Below, in pieces: positions 26,322 through 33,987 of a DNA stretch of 64,000 nucleotides. The number at the start of each line of letters is the position of its first letter. Position 1 is the stretch's first letter. Under the pieces are notes generated by a model. The model was not told the origin of the DNA, searched no databases, and worked only from the letters and a program-made list of their open reading frames with translations. The translations under genes and the position numbers were made by a program. The DNA lies in contig NZ_BOQP01000027.1 of NCBI RefSeq assembly GCF_018332715.1, forward strand, positions 124,001 to 188,000, in the 5' to 3' direction. Source of the stretch: Winogradskya consettensis (GTDB taxonomy: Bacteria; Actinomycetota; Actinomycetes; Mycobacteriales; Micromonosporaceae).

Positions 26322-26784
26322 CTCGTCACGTTAGCGGCCGGCACGCCGAGCGCACTTCTCGATTCCTGATCGCCTTGCCGGTGTCCTGAATCGGCAGTTG
26401 CTCGTCAGCCTGGGTGGACCAGCGCCTTCCGTAGCGGAGGCCGGTGGCGTACTGGGAGCGGATCGTCTTGCCGTGTGCGGCCGGCTTGTCGACCGGTGGC
26501 GTTGCCCGGTTGGTCGGGGATCACGGCCGATGGTCACGAAGCCCGCCCCACCACCCACTGGCCGCGGCCGAGGCGTCGCGTCCCTGCCGCGAGGCAGAAT
26601 GGTGCGCCGGACGGAGGGATACGCGAACTTTCTGCGGTGTTGCTCCCCCACCCGGCCAATCACATCTGACAGAACTTGGACCTCGCCGCAGACTCGCCGT
26701 GATCCATCAGATGCGTCTAGCACTCCAGCAGGAGATCATTCGTGAGCTGGTGCAGCGGTCGAGGTCCTGCGGGCTCCAGCGAGA
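26322..26784. other. Region without a supportable gene
   Basis: All six frames give Arg/Pro-rich, shadow-like text. A short plus-strand tail near 26700-26788 (HQMRLALQQEIIRELVQRS) looks protein-like but has no start or neighbours in frame, and may be a remnant. The stretch lies beside other broken or small genes (26785-27268). Confidence 0.5.
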
Positions 26785-27033
26785 TTAGTGCGGTTCGCGG
26801 GGTTGATCGGGTAGTGGCCAGAGGATGTGGTACCAGTCTTCGGTGCCTGGGACGCATCGTCGGCTGATGTCAATGAACACCGGGCCGTAGGGCGATTCGA
26901 CACGCCAATGTTCGAACTGGTCCAGCTCGTGGGCCGAGTAGCGTGCGAGCAGGCTGGCAAGTTGACGGATCTCCGCGTCCGTCATGCGATCTGGGGTGGC
27001 GTCCTCGGCTGCCATGTCGTCATCTTGCTGCAT
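26785..27033 (-). CDS. Hypothetical small acidic protein
   Basis: 82 residues from a start at 27033; an internal ATG gives MTDAEIRQLASLLARYSAHE, which looks the more natural N-terminus. It has a helical first half and a strand-rich second half (RVESPYGPVFIDISRRCV, EDWYHILWPLPD) ending shortly after. Amino-acid use is natural. No known motif is seen. Twenty bp upstream lies the truncated transposase-like fragment. Function unknown. Confidence 0.5.
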   Translation of the reverse strand: MQQDDDMAAEDATPDRMTDAEIRQLASLLARYSAHELDQFEHWRVESPYGPVFIDISRRCVPGTEDWYHILWPLPDQPREPH

Positions 27034-27052
27034 CGGATAACCTGCGACCCCG

Positions 27053-27268
27053 TCAGGGTTCGGTGAGGTGGAGACCAGCGACGAAATCGTGGACCCGGCG
27101 TCGTGGCTCGAGTCGTGCGAAGCGTGCCTCGATCGTGTCCATCAGCTCGCTGGACAGCTCGGACCATCGCTGAGCATCTACTTTGTAGGCGGCAGCCACC
27201 GCCGAATCTTGGGTCCACACAACCACGAGACTCAGCGGTGGCTGCTTGCTGTCCACGGACAAAGCCAC
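27053..27268 (-). pseudogene. Probable N-terminal remnant of an IS701-type transposase
   Basis: 71 residues with ELMDTIEARFARLEPRRR and then VHDFVAGL. IS701-family transposases begin with a similar block (arginines after FARxEPRRR, then a hydrophobic GLL and PRKNCW). Here the text stops just at the point where PRKN would follow, so everything beyond the first 60-70 residues is missing. The upstream part (VVVWTQDSAVAAAYKVDAQ) is not part of that pattern. It is assigned from short pattern similarity only. Confidence 0.45.
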
Positions 27269-27318
27269 ACGTCACAGCAGGCCAGAACGGATCTCCTGCT
27301 GGAGTACTGGGCCCCGGG

Positions 27319-27360
27319 GCACGATGTTGCGGCGTCGCGGGTTTCGGCGCAACATCGTGC
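27319..27360. repeat. Perfect 13-bp inverted repeat
   Basis: GCACGATGTTGCG at 27319-27331 and its exact complement at 27348-27360, 16-nt spacer. It lies in a 243-bp gene-free gap, about 150 bp beyond the 3' end of the RidA gene. It may be a distal terminator for the leftward catabolic operon or an operator-like site; no T-run follows in either direction. Confidence 0.75.
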
Positions 27361-27511
27361 GGCGTCGGTCGGCAAGCATGGGCCAATCACGTCTGGCGAG
27401 GGAACACATGTTCTGCATTCGGCCTCGCGGCCTCAAGCGTCGTGAGTAGGTGGCGGGCGGCGGCGCACGCCGAGACGATCCGCGGCCGTTAGGCCAAGGC
27501 CAGCGCCGTCG

Positions 27512-27928
27512 TCAGGAAACGACCGGCTCAGGATGCTGGCCGGCGTTGAGGACGGCGGTGATGTCGCACTGGATGAGGGTGGCGCCGTCGAAGGTGGCGG
27601 CGATGGTGTGGCGGGCGGGGCGGCTGGCGGGGTCGGGGAACATGGCGAGCCATTCGCGGTTGAGGGCGTCGCGGTCGCGGTAGTCGCGGAGCCAGACGGT
27701 CATTTTGGCGATGTCGTCCGTGGTGCCGCCGGCGGCCTCGACGATCGCGCGGACCTGCTGGAACATGGTGGCGCACTGGGTGTTCAGGTCGGCCGGCATG
27801 GTCCTGGTCCGCGGGTCGCGTCCGGTGATGGCGCCGGAGAAGACGAAGGGGCCGATGCGGCACGCGGCCGGGACCGGGTTGTCGTGGGTGATGCCGGGGA
27901 CGTCGATGCTCTGCCGGTGCGGGTTCAT
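27512..27928 (-). CDS. RidA-family (YjgF/Rid) protein
   Basis: 138 residues from the ATG overlapping the stop of the FAH gene. RidA-fold text: GPFVFSGAITGRDPRTRTMP, then QCATMFQQVRAIVEAAGGTT, DDIAKMTVWLRDYRDRDALN and RPARHTIAATFDGATLIQCDI. The catalytic Arg position (PAR) is kept, while the second Glu of the usual IEIEAIA end is replaced by Asp (QCDIT). Rid proteins hydrolyse enamines/imines or, in catabolic operons (RutC-like), unstable aminoacrylate-type intermediates. Its place as last gene of the operon suggests a deaminative or clean-up step in the same pathway, which hints at a nitrogen-containing intermediate; this is inference. Confidence 0.9.
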   Translation of the reverse strand: MNPHRQSIDVPGITHDNPVPAACRIGPFVFSGAITGRDPRTRTMPADLNTQCATMFQQVRAIVEAAGGTTDDIAKMTVWLRDYRDRDALNREWLAMFPDPASRPARHTIAATFDGATLIQCDITAVLNAGQHPEPVVS

Positions 27929-28764
27929 CCGGCGGCCACCCGGTTCTCGAGGGCGCCGAGGCCGTCGATCTCGGCGCGCACCACGTCGCCCGGCCGCAGC
28001 CAGTTGCGGGTGGGGGCGCCGATGCCCGCGGGGGTGCCGGTGGCGAGGATGTCGCCGGGCATGAGGGTCATGACCGTGGTGAGCTCGGCGATCTGGTCCC
28101 AGATGTTGTGGATCATGTCGCCGGTCGTCCAGTCCTGGCGGGTCTCGCCGTTGACCGTGAGACGCAGGCGCAGGTCGTGCGGGTCGGTGATCTCGTCGTC
28201 CGTGGTGAGCCAGGGGCCGATGGGGCCGTGGGTGTCGAAGGACTTCCCGAGGGTGAACGTGGGGGAGCGTGCGGAGAGCCAGTCGCGGACGGACACGTCG
28301 TTGGTGACCAGGTAGCCGGCGACGACCGACCGCGCGTCCGCCGCGCTGACGTTGCGGCACCGGGTGCCGATCACCACGCCGAGTTCGATCTCGTAGTCCA
28401 GTTGCTCGGAGACGACGGGCCGCACGATGTCATCGTACGGTCCGGTGATGCACGAGACCTGCTTGTTGAACCACATCTGGTTGACGGGGACGGGGATGCC
28501 GGCCGCGCGGGCCTCCTCGGCGTGCGCCCTGTAGTTCATGCCGATCGCCAGGTACTTCTGCGGATCGTCGACGGGTGCCTCGAGGGTGACGTCGGCGAGG
28601 GCGAAGGAGGGTCCGGTGGCGGTCGTCAGGCCGAGTGACGTGAGCCGGGGCAGGACGGCCCGCAGCGATGTTCCGGCCACGGCGGAGACGTCGATGACCC
28701 GGTCGCCGTCGACGCGGCCGAGGTGGACAACCCCGTCGGGGGTGCGGAATCGAGCCAGTTTCAC
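27925..28764 (-). CDS. Fumarylacetoacetate hydrolase (FAH) family enzyme
   Basis: 279 residues. The catalytic core is typical: YLAIGMNYRAHAEEA, MWFNKQVSCITGP, LDYEIELGVVIG (metal-binding Glu residues), FTLGKSFDTHGPIGPWL and MTLMPGDILATGTPAGIG. FAH-fold enzymes cleave or decarboxylate beta-diketo or hydroxymuconate-type acids (for example HpaG, FAHD1). In this cluster with HpaH- and HpaI-like enzymes an HpaG-like role, decarboxylation/isomerisation after ring opening, is the natural guess, but a simple acylpyruvate hydrolase role cannot be excluded. Start and stop overlap the neighbours by 4 bp on each side. Confidence 0.92.
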   Translation of the reverse strand: MKLARFRTPDGVVHLGRVDGDRVIDVSAVAGTSLRAVLPRLTSLGLTTATGPSFALADVTLEAPVDDPQKYLAIGMNYRAHAEEARAAGIPVPVNQMWFNKQVSCITGPYDDIVRPVVSEQLDYEIELGVVIGTRCRNVSAADARSVVAGYLVTNDVSVRDWLSARSPTFTLGKSFDTHGPIGPWLTTDDEITDPHDLRLRLTVNGETRQDWTTGDMIHNIWDQIAELTTVMTLMPGDILATGTPAGIGAPTRNWLRPGDVVRAEIDGLGALENRVAAG

Positions 28765-29183
28765 GGTCGCTGCTCCTCGGACGCAAGGGCGGGCCAGGCC
28801 TGCTCGCCGTACGGTGTCATCTGAAAGCTGATGAAGCGCCAGCCGCCGCCGGCTGCGCGGTGCAGCACCTGGGTCGCGACGCCGGAGAGCACCCGTTCGC
28901 CGCCGTCGGCCGTGCGGAGCCGGTTGGTGATCGCGCCGGTGATGACGGCGACGTCGCCGAAGAGCCGGATGACCAGCTCACCCCGTTCGATGCCGAGATA
29001 GGCGCGGCGGGTCGCGGTGTGTTCCAGCAGTTGCGCCTTGGTGTGGGTGACGCCGGGGGCATGGATGTGTACGAGGGACTCGTCGAACAGTTCGTCGAGG
29101 GTGGCGAGGTCGACGTCGATGAGGGCGCGTCGGCGGCGTTCCTCCACGGCGAGCAGCTCCGCGTGCTGCTGCGGGTCGCTCAT
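28761..29183 (-). CDS. SnoaL-like / NTF2-fold protein
   Basis: 140 residues from the ATG at 29183. It has the NTF2-like DUF4440 pattern: ELLAVEERRRRALIDVDLAT, LDELFDESLVHIHAPGVTH and GDVAVITGAITNRL, ending with WRFISFQMTPYG. Proteins of this fold act as small hydrolases, isomerases or dehydratases, or as ligand carriers. A His-containing strand (LVHIHAPG) would face the cavity. It is tightly coupled (4-bp overlaps) to the FAH and DUF3500 genes and so belongs to the pathway; the reaction is unknown. Confidence 0.85.
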   Translation of the reverse strand: MSDPQQHAELLAVEERRRRALIDVDLATLDELFDESLVHIHAPGVTHTKAQLLEHTATRRAYLGIERGELVIRLFGDVAVITGAITNRLRTADGGERVLSGVATQVLHRAAGGGWRFISFQMTPYGEQAWPALASEEQRP

Positions 29184-30382
29184 GGATGCTCCCGCGTGTA
29201 GTGCTGCCGCAGGAGGTCCTTGCCGTAGTCGTTGCCGTTGGGCGTACGCACGATGGTGTGCACGTGGAAGCGGGCCGGTTCGGTGTTGGTGAGCCAGACG
29301 CCGGTGTGGTTGTCGAACTCGACCATGATGACGGGGCTCTGGACGCGGTAGTAGAACGGCGAGACACCGTCGTCGGGCCCGATCCAGCTGAACCAGGTGT
29401 CGTCGAGGGCGGCTTCGACCTGGCGCATCCGGGCCTCGAACGGGCGTGGCGGCAACAGGTCGAGGAAGCTCGCCACCACGTCGCGCAGGTGTTGCTGTTG
29501 ACCACCGGTGAGAGAGCGGGCGTTCACCCCCTCGTACGGGATGATCCGGTTGTCCCGGTACGCGCCGCCGAGCTGGCGTTCGTCGGCGAAATGCCAGCGG
29601 TCGGCGGGCATCGCCGGGTCGCGCATCTCGCGGTAGGTCTGCGCCCGGTGCCGCAGCTCCGGCGGCAGCGAGCGCATCAGGTCGATGCCGGTGAGTGCCT
29701 CGCGCCGGAAGAGCTCGTAGCGGTTGTCGACCGCGGCGGGTTCGGCGCCGAGGAACGTGGGGGAGACGACGATCTGCCCGCCGAGGATGAGCACGTTGAT
29801 CGCGAGGTGGTGACCGTAGAGGTTCCAGCCCCACGGCCCGGTCTCGCTGGGCTCGCCGAACAGCAGGAAGTGGTAGCTCCACTCGTTCATGACGGTACGC
29901 AGGTCGTAGAGCTCGCCGAGGAACAGGTTGGCGTCGCGTACCCGCTCGGTCCTGAGGTAGCCGTCGTCACTGAAGCAGGTGCGCATGAGGGCGGTGACCG
30001 CGTCGCGCACCTCACCATCGGCCTCGTCGAGGCGGATGCCGTGGGAGTTCATCGGCCATTCGGGGTTGTACCAGTCGCGCCACTGCTCGGCGTCGATCGG
30101 ATAGCGGGCCCGGTCGGGGAGGACCTTCAGCAGGGCGGTGCCGGCGGTGGTCGCCGCGCGGACGTCGAAGCCCTCGTCGGCGATGGCGTACAGGTCGTCG
30201 AGCACGGTGCCGTCGGTGGTGATGCCGCGGAACGGCTGCCGATAGAGGTTCTGCCAGAGTGAGATGAGACCCTGGGCCCGGTCGGTGGCGCGGATCGGTG
30301 CGGCGTAGGTCCACGGGTCGAGTCCGCGGCCCTGCACCAGCCGGGGCGAGTCCTGCGGGATGAGGAAGTCCTGGTAGTTCAC
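29180..30382 (-). CDS. DUF3500 protein (first of two in this locus)
   Basis: 400 residues from the GTG at 30382, which overlaps the monooxygenase stop (GTGA). The family text is clear: GEPSETGPWGWNLYGHH (His191-His192), SPTFLGAEPA, and a C-terminal H-x-H pair (His373, His375) in FHVHTIVRTPNGNDYGKDLL followed by His394. The same residues occur in the second DUF3500 protein of the locus (39576-40724). Two clusters of conserved His plus the Asn-Asp pair look like a metal or haem site; this is inference, as no activity is established for the family to my knowledge. No signal peptide. It sits between the monooxygenase and SnoaL/FAH genes, thus in the middle of the pathway. Confidence 0.85.
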   Translation of the reverse strand: MNYQDFLIPQDSPRLVQGRGLDPWTYAAPIRATDRAQGLISLWQNLYRQPFRGITTDGTVLDDLYAIADEGFDVRAATTAGTALLKVLPDRARYPIDAEQWRDWYNPEWPMNSHGIRLDEADGEVRDAVTALMRTCFSDDGYLRTERVRDANLFLGELYDLRTVMNEWSYHFLLFGEPSETGPWGWNLYGHHLAINVLILGGQIVVSPTFLGAEPAAVDNRYELFRREALTGIDLMRSLPPELRHRAQTYREMRDPAMPADRWHFADERQLGGAYRDNRIIPYEGVNARSLTGGQQQHLRDVVASFLDLLPPRPFEARMRQVEAALDDTWFSWIGPDDGVSPFYYRVQSPVIMVEFDNHTGVWLTNTEPARFHVHTIVRTPNGNDYGKDLLRQHYTREHP

Positions 30383-31635
30383 GCGGATCGGAACCCGGTC
30401 GCCTGGCCGGCTTCCCAGCCGGGCCGTTCCTGTCCGACGAGCTTGTGGTATTTGCTGAAGATCTCGTCGGCCTCGGCGAGCGGGAGCACCTTCTCGATGT
30501 CGTCGAAGCGCCGGCCGTCGGTGCGTTCGGCGACCATCCGGCGGATCACCTCGTAGCCCTCGCCGCGGTGCGACATGACGATGCGGTTGACGGCTTCGCG
30601 GCGCTCGTCCTCGTAGGCCTGCAGCGCCGCGACCGGGTCGCCGACGGTGGCGAGCTTCTCGGCGATGACGCGCCCGTCGACCAGGGCCTGGCAGGCGCCG
30701 TTGCCGCCGCGTGGATACATGGCATGGGCGGCGTCGCCGAGCAGGGTGACCCGCCCGTCGCACCACGAGTCGAGCGGTTCGTGCCGGATGAGGGGGAAGA
30801 GATAGACCTCGCGGGCGTTGCGCAGCATCTCCTGCACGTCCAGGAAGGGGATGTCGGTGTCGTCGTAGTGGCGCAGGATCTCGTCGACGCTGCCCCGCTG
30901 GTTCCAGTCCTCGACCGTCTCGTCGCGGGTCGCCTCGACGACCCAGTTGACCAGGGTCAGCCCGGTGCCCTCGACGTTGTCGAGCAACGGGTAGACGATC
31001 ATGCTCGACACGCGGGGATCGCCGATGTGCAGGATGGTGCCGCCGGTCTTGAACGGCTTCATCAGCGTCGTGCCGCGCCACATGGTGATGCCGGAGTAGG
31101 TGGGGTCGGCGCTCCCGGGGTGCATCTGCCGGCGGATGACCGAGTTGATGCCGTCGGCCGCGATGAGCACGTCGTGGGTCGCCCGGCCGGTGGTGCCGTC
31201 GGCGTGCCGGAGCTCCAGCGTGACGCCGTCGCCGTCCTGGTCGTAGCCGAGGACGCGGGTGCCGGGCACGATCACGTCGGGCCCGAGGCGCTCCAGGACC
31301 TTCTCGTGCAGGAACATCTGGAAGTAGCCGCGGTGCACGAACCGCTGCTCGTAGCGGTAACCCATGTGCACGCCGCACAGCTCGGCGTAGATCTCCTGCC
31401 CGAAGCGGTTGAAGAACAACGATTCCTGGGCGTCGATGGAGATAGTGCGGAATTCCTCGAGCAGGCCGAGCTCGTCGAGCTCCTTGGTGGCGTAGACCTT
31501 GACGTCGATGCCGACGCCCAGCGGTCTGAGCTCGGGGACGGCTTCGTAGATGCGGGGGCGCAGGCCCTGCTGGTGCAGTCGCAGTGCGGCCATGAGGCCG
31601 CCGGGGCCGGCACCGGCAATGGCGATATCGAGCAT
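30379..31635 (-). CDS. FAD-dependent aromatic-type monooxygenase (PHBH fold)
   Basis: 418 residues from the ATG at 31635. The FAD site is intact: G8-x-G10-x-x-G13 in IAGAGPGG, the DG motif in VLIAADGINSVIRRQ and G300-D301 in VTLLGDAAHAMYPRGGNGA. The length and PRGGNGACQALVDG segment match the salicylate/3-hydroxybenzoate/6-hydroxynicotinate hydroxylase group, which add a hydroxyl ortho or para to an activating group using NAD(P)H and O2. First gene of the leftward operon, with the promoter carrying several palindromes (31661-31771). The real substrate is unknown; an aromatic or N-heteroaromatic acid is the most likely. Confidence 0.92.
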   Translation of the reverse strand: MLDIAIAGAGPGGLMAALRLHQQGLRPRIYEAVPELRPLGVGIDVKVYATKELDELGLLEEFRTISIDAQESLFFNRFGQEIYAELCGVHMGYRYEQRFVHRGYFQMFLHEKVLERLGPDVIVPGTRVLGYDQDGDGVTLELRHADGTTGRATHDVLIAADGINSVIRRQMHPGSADPTYSGITMWRGTTLMKPFKTGGTILHIGDPRVSSMIVYPLLDNVEGTGLTLVNWVVEATRDETVEDWNQRGSVDEILRHYDDTDIPFLDVQEMLRNAREVYLFPLIRHEPLDSWCDGRVTLLGDAAHAMYPRGGNGACQALVDGRVIAEKLATVGDPVAALQAYEDERREAVNRIVMSHRGEGYEVIRRMVAERTDGRRFDDIEKVLPLAEADEIFSKYHKLVGQERPGWEAGQATGFRSA

Positions 31636-31660
31636 CGGTGCTCCCTAGAGCTGGCTCAAA

Positions 31661-31771
31661 TCGTATGCGAACTCATGCACGATATGTTTCGGGCCGGTGT
31701 CATGCAAGAGCCATTTCGTATACGAAAATGTTGCGGATCCTCGTTGACTGTCGTGTGCGAAGTCGTATACG
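31661..31771. promoter_or_regulatory. Divergent promoter with repeated GntR-type palindromes
   Basis: Between the monooxygenase and permease genes lie TCGTATGCGA (31661-31670), TTTCGTATACGAAA (31714-31727, a perfect 14-bp palindrome), TCGTGTGCGA (31751-31760) and CGTATACG (31764-31771). All share the form TCGtrTrCGA. The third is the exact complement of the site in front of the GntR gene (38854-38863). They are well placed to switch both divergent operons. Confidence 0.75.
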
Positions 31772-31811
31772 GTCCCGAAATCGGTCGCTGCCGACCCTGC
31801 TAGGGAGCGAT

Positions 31812-32795
31812 ATGACCACTCACGACACCCTCGCCGTCCCGGCCCGCTCGCAGTCCCTGGGCCGGTTCGGATCCCGCTTCGCCGCACTCGCGTTCTGGCT
31901 GTTGCTGGCCGTGCTCTACGGCGTGCTGCGGCCGGAGACGTTCCTCACCGCCGGCACCTTCCAGACCATCTTCGGCTCGCAGCAGGCGCTGGTCTTCCTG
32001 ACCGCCGCGCTGCTGTGCACGATCATCGTCGGCGAGTTCGTCGACATGTCCGTGGCGTCGAACTTCGGCTTCGCGGCGGTCCTCGTCGCGGTGCTCACCG
32101 TCAACGAGCACTGGAACGTGTGGCTCGCCGCCGTCGCCGCGGTCGCGGTGTCCACGCTCGTCGGGCTCGTCAACGGCTGGCTGACCGTGCTGCTCGGCGT
32201 CAACACCATCGTGGTGACCCTGGGCATGGGCACGTTCCTGCTCGGCCTCGGACTCTGGATCACCGATCTGACACCGGTCTCGGGGCTGCCGTACGACTTC
32301 GCCCAGATCGCGCTCCACCCGATTGGCTCGCTGCCGGTCGGCTTCTACGAGGGCGTGGCGCTGATGCTCGTCTTCGCGTACGTCATGAGGTTCACGCCGC
32401 TCGGGCGCAACATGCGTTTCGTCGGGGCCAACCGTGAGGTCAGCCGGCTCGCCGGTATCCGGGTCAACCGGCTACGGCTCGGCGCCTTCACCGTCGCGGG
32501 CCTGATCGCCGGCGTGGGTGGAGTGGTCGCGGCCGCCGCCACCGGCGGCTTCGACGCCACGGTCTCGCAGTCCTACCTGCTGCCGATCTTCGCGGCCACC
32601 TTCCTCGGTACGGCGATCCTCGAACCCGGGAAGTTCAATCCCCTCGGCACGCTGCTCGCCGTCTACTTCCTCGCCACCGGGATCCTCGGCCTGCAACTGC
32701 TCGGCGCGGCCGGCTGGGTCTCCTCGGTCTTCTACGGCGGTGTTCTCGTGATCGCCGTGACGATCTCCACGCTGCTGCACCGCAGAGTCTTCTGA
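31812..32795 (+). CDS. RbsC-like ABC permease (CUT2 family)
   Basis: 327 residues from the ATG at 31812 (GGGAG site upstream). Eight to ten spans; the typical CUT2 text is present: IIVGEFVDMSVASNFGFAAV, LVGLVNGWLTVLLGVNTIVV, and TPLGRNMRFVGANREVSRLA, SRLAGIRVNRLRLGAFTVAG. CUT2 permeases usually carry ribose, xylose, AI-2 or related polyols. Here the gene opens an operon with aldolases, a hydratase and an amidohydrolase, so the true cargo may be the catabolic substrate itself, which need not be a simple sugar. Confidence 0.92.
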   Translation: MTTHDTLAVPARSQSLGRFGSRFAALAFWLLLAVLYGVLRPETFLTAGTFQTIFGSQQALVFLTAALLCTIIVGEFVDMSVASNFGFAAVLVAVLTVNEHWNVWLAAVAAVAVSTLVGLVNGWLTVLLGVNTIVVTLGMGTFLLGLGLWITDLTPVSGLPYDFAQIALHPIGSLPVGFYEGVALMLVFAYVMRFTPLGRNMRFVGANREVSRLAGIRVNRLRLGAFTVAGLIAGVGGVVAAAATGGFDATVSQSYLLPIFAATFLGTAILEPGKFNPLGTLLAVYFLATGILGLQLLGAAGWVSSVFYGGVLVIAVTISTLLHRRVF

Positions 32796-32826
32796 CCTGT
32801 TTCCCGACGCCACCAGGGAGCCCCGC

Positions 32827-33987
32827 ATGCCGACCACCCCGTCCCGGGAGAACCGGACAGTCCTGTCCCTCGCCGCCGCGACCCTGCTGCTGCTCGCCGG
32901 CTGTTCCAGCGGCTCCGCTGACACCTCATCCTCGACCACCAGCGCGTCCGGCCCGCTCGCCGGCAAGGTCGCCCAACTGGAAAAGGCCGGTGACACGTAC
33001 GCCGCCCCGAGCGAACCGATCTCCGGGCTCGCCCAGGTCAAGGGCGCCACCGTCTACTACATCCCGATCACCCAGCAGGCACCCCAGTTCGGCGTCACCG
33101 AGACAGCGCTCAAGACGGCGTTCGGCAAGGCCGGCGTCACGCTGCAGACCTGCAACGGCAACGGCAACCCGACCGGCATCTCGGCCTGCCTCAACCAGGC
33201 GACGTCGGCGAAGGCGGGCGCGATCATCACCGACGCCATCTCGTACGGGCTGGCCGCGAACTCCTTCGACGCCGCGATCGCCGCGGGCATCCCGGTGCTC
33301 AACACCAACCAGATCGAGGACGCCGCCCACCCGCGAGCGGCGAAGCTCGGCTACATCTACGCACCCGGCGACAAGATGATGGTCGCCGCCGCCGACTGGA
33401 TCATCAACGACTCCAACGGCAAGGCCGAGGTCGTCATCAACCAGAGCACCGACGGGCCCGCGCCGGCCGCCTACGTCGACGCCGCCGAGGCGGAGTTCGC
33501 CAAGGAGTGCCCCGCCTGCAAGGTGACCATCAACCCGATCTCCACGGCGAACTTCTCGCTGATCCCCGCGTCCACCAGCTCCGCCCTGCTCAAGAACCCG
33601 AACGTGAAGTACGTGGTCTCGGAGTTCGACCAGTTCGTGCAGCCGACCCTGGGCGGCGTGCAGCAGGCGGGCCGGATCGCCGCGGTCAAGGGCCTGACCG
33701 GCGGCGCCCAGCTGACCGGCCTGCAGATGCTGAAGACCAAGAACTTCATCTACGCCGCCGCCGGGCAGGCCTCGGCGTACCAGGGCTGGGCCGACGCGGA
33801 CGCGGTGCTGCGCATGATGACCGGGACCGCCGGCGACGAGCTCCCCGAATACACCATCCCGATCCGGCTGTTCACCCGCGACAACATCGGCGACGTCGCG
33901 CTCACCCAGGCCGCGGAGGCCTCCGGCGAGTGGTACGGCCCGACCGGCTACCCCGAGGAGTTCCTCAAGCTCTGGGGTCTGAGTTGA
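32827..33987 (+). CDS. CUT2-type substrate-binding lipoprotein
   Basis: 386 residues from the ATG at 32827. A lipoprotein signal ends in LLLAGC (Cys about residue 25). The mature protein has the Peripla_BP_4 text: GATVYYIPITQQAPQFGVTE, SAKAGAIITDAISYGLAAN and GDKMMVAAADWIINDSNGKA. It feeds the RbsC-like permease. Atypical among sugar binders: ligand-contact regions are rich in Gln/Ser/Thr and Tyr, and the N-terminal linker is Ser/Thr-rich. The next gene starts at a TTG overlapping this stop. Confidence 0.9.
   Translation: MPTTPSRENRTVLSLAAATLLLLAGCSSGSADTSSSTTSASGPLAGKVAQLEKAGDTYAAPSEPISGLAQVKGATVYYIPITQQAPQFGVTETALKTAFGKAGVTLQTCNGNGNPTGISACLNQATSAKAGAIITDAISYGLAANSFDAAIAAGIPVLNTNQIEDAAHPRAAKLGYIYAPGDKMMVAAADWIINDSNGKAEVVINQSTDGPAPAAYVDAAEAEFAKECPACKVTINPISTANFSLIPASTSSALLKNPNVKYVVSEFDQFVQPTLGGVQQAGRIAAVKGLTGGAQLTGLQMLKTKNFIYAAAGQASAYQGWADADAVLRMMTGTAGDELPEYTIPIRLFTRDNIGDVALTQAAEASGEWYGPTGYPEEFLKLWGLS

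Noticed and set aside
26331..26723. 130-codon minus-strand frame
   Set aside because: Text is Arg/Pro/Thr-rich without hydrophobic core; typical of a spurious high-GC frame.
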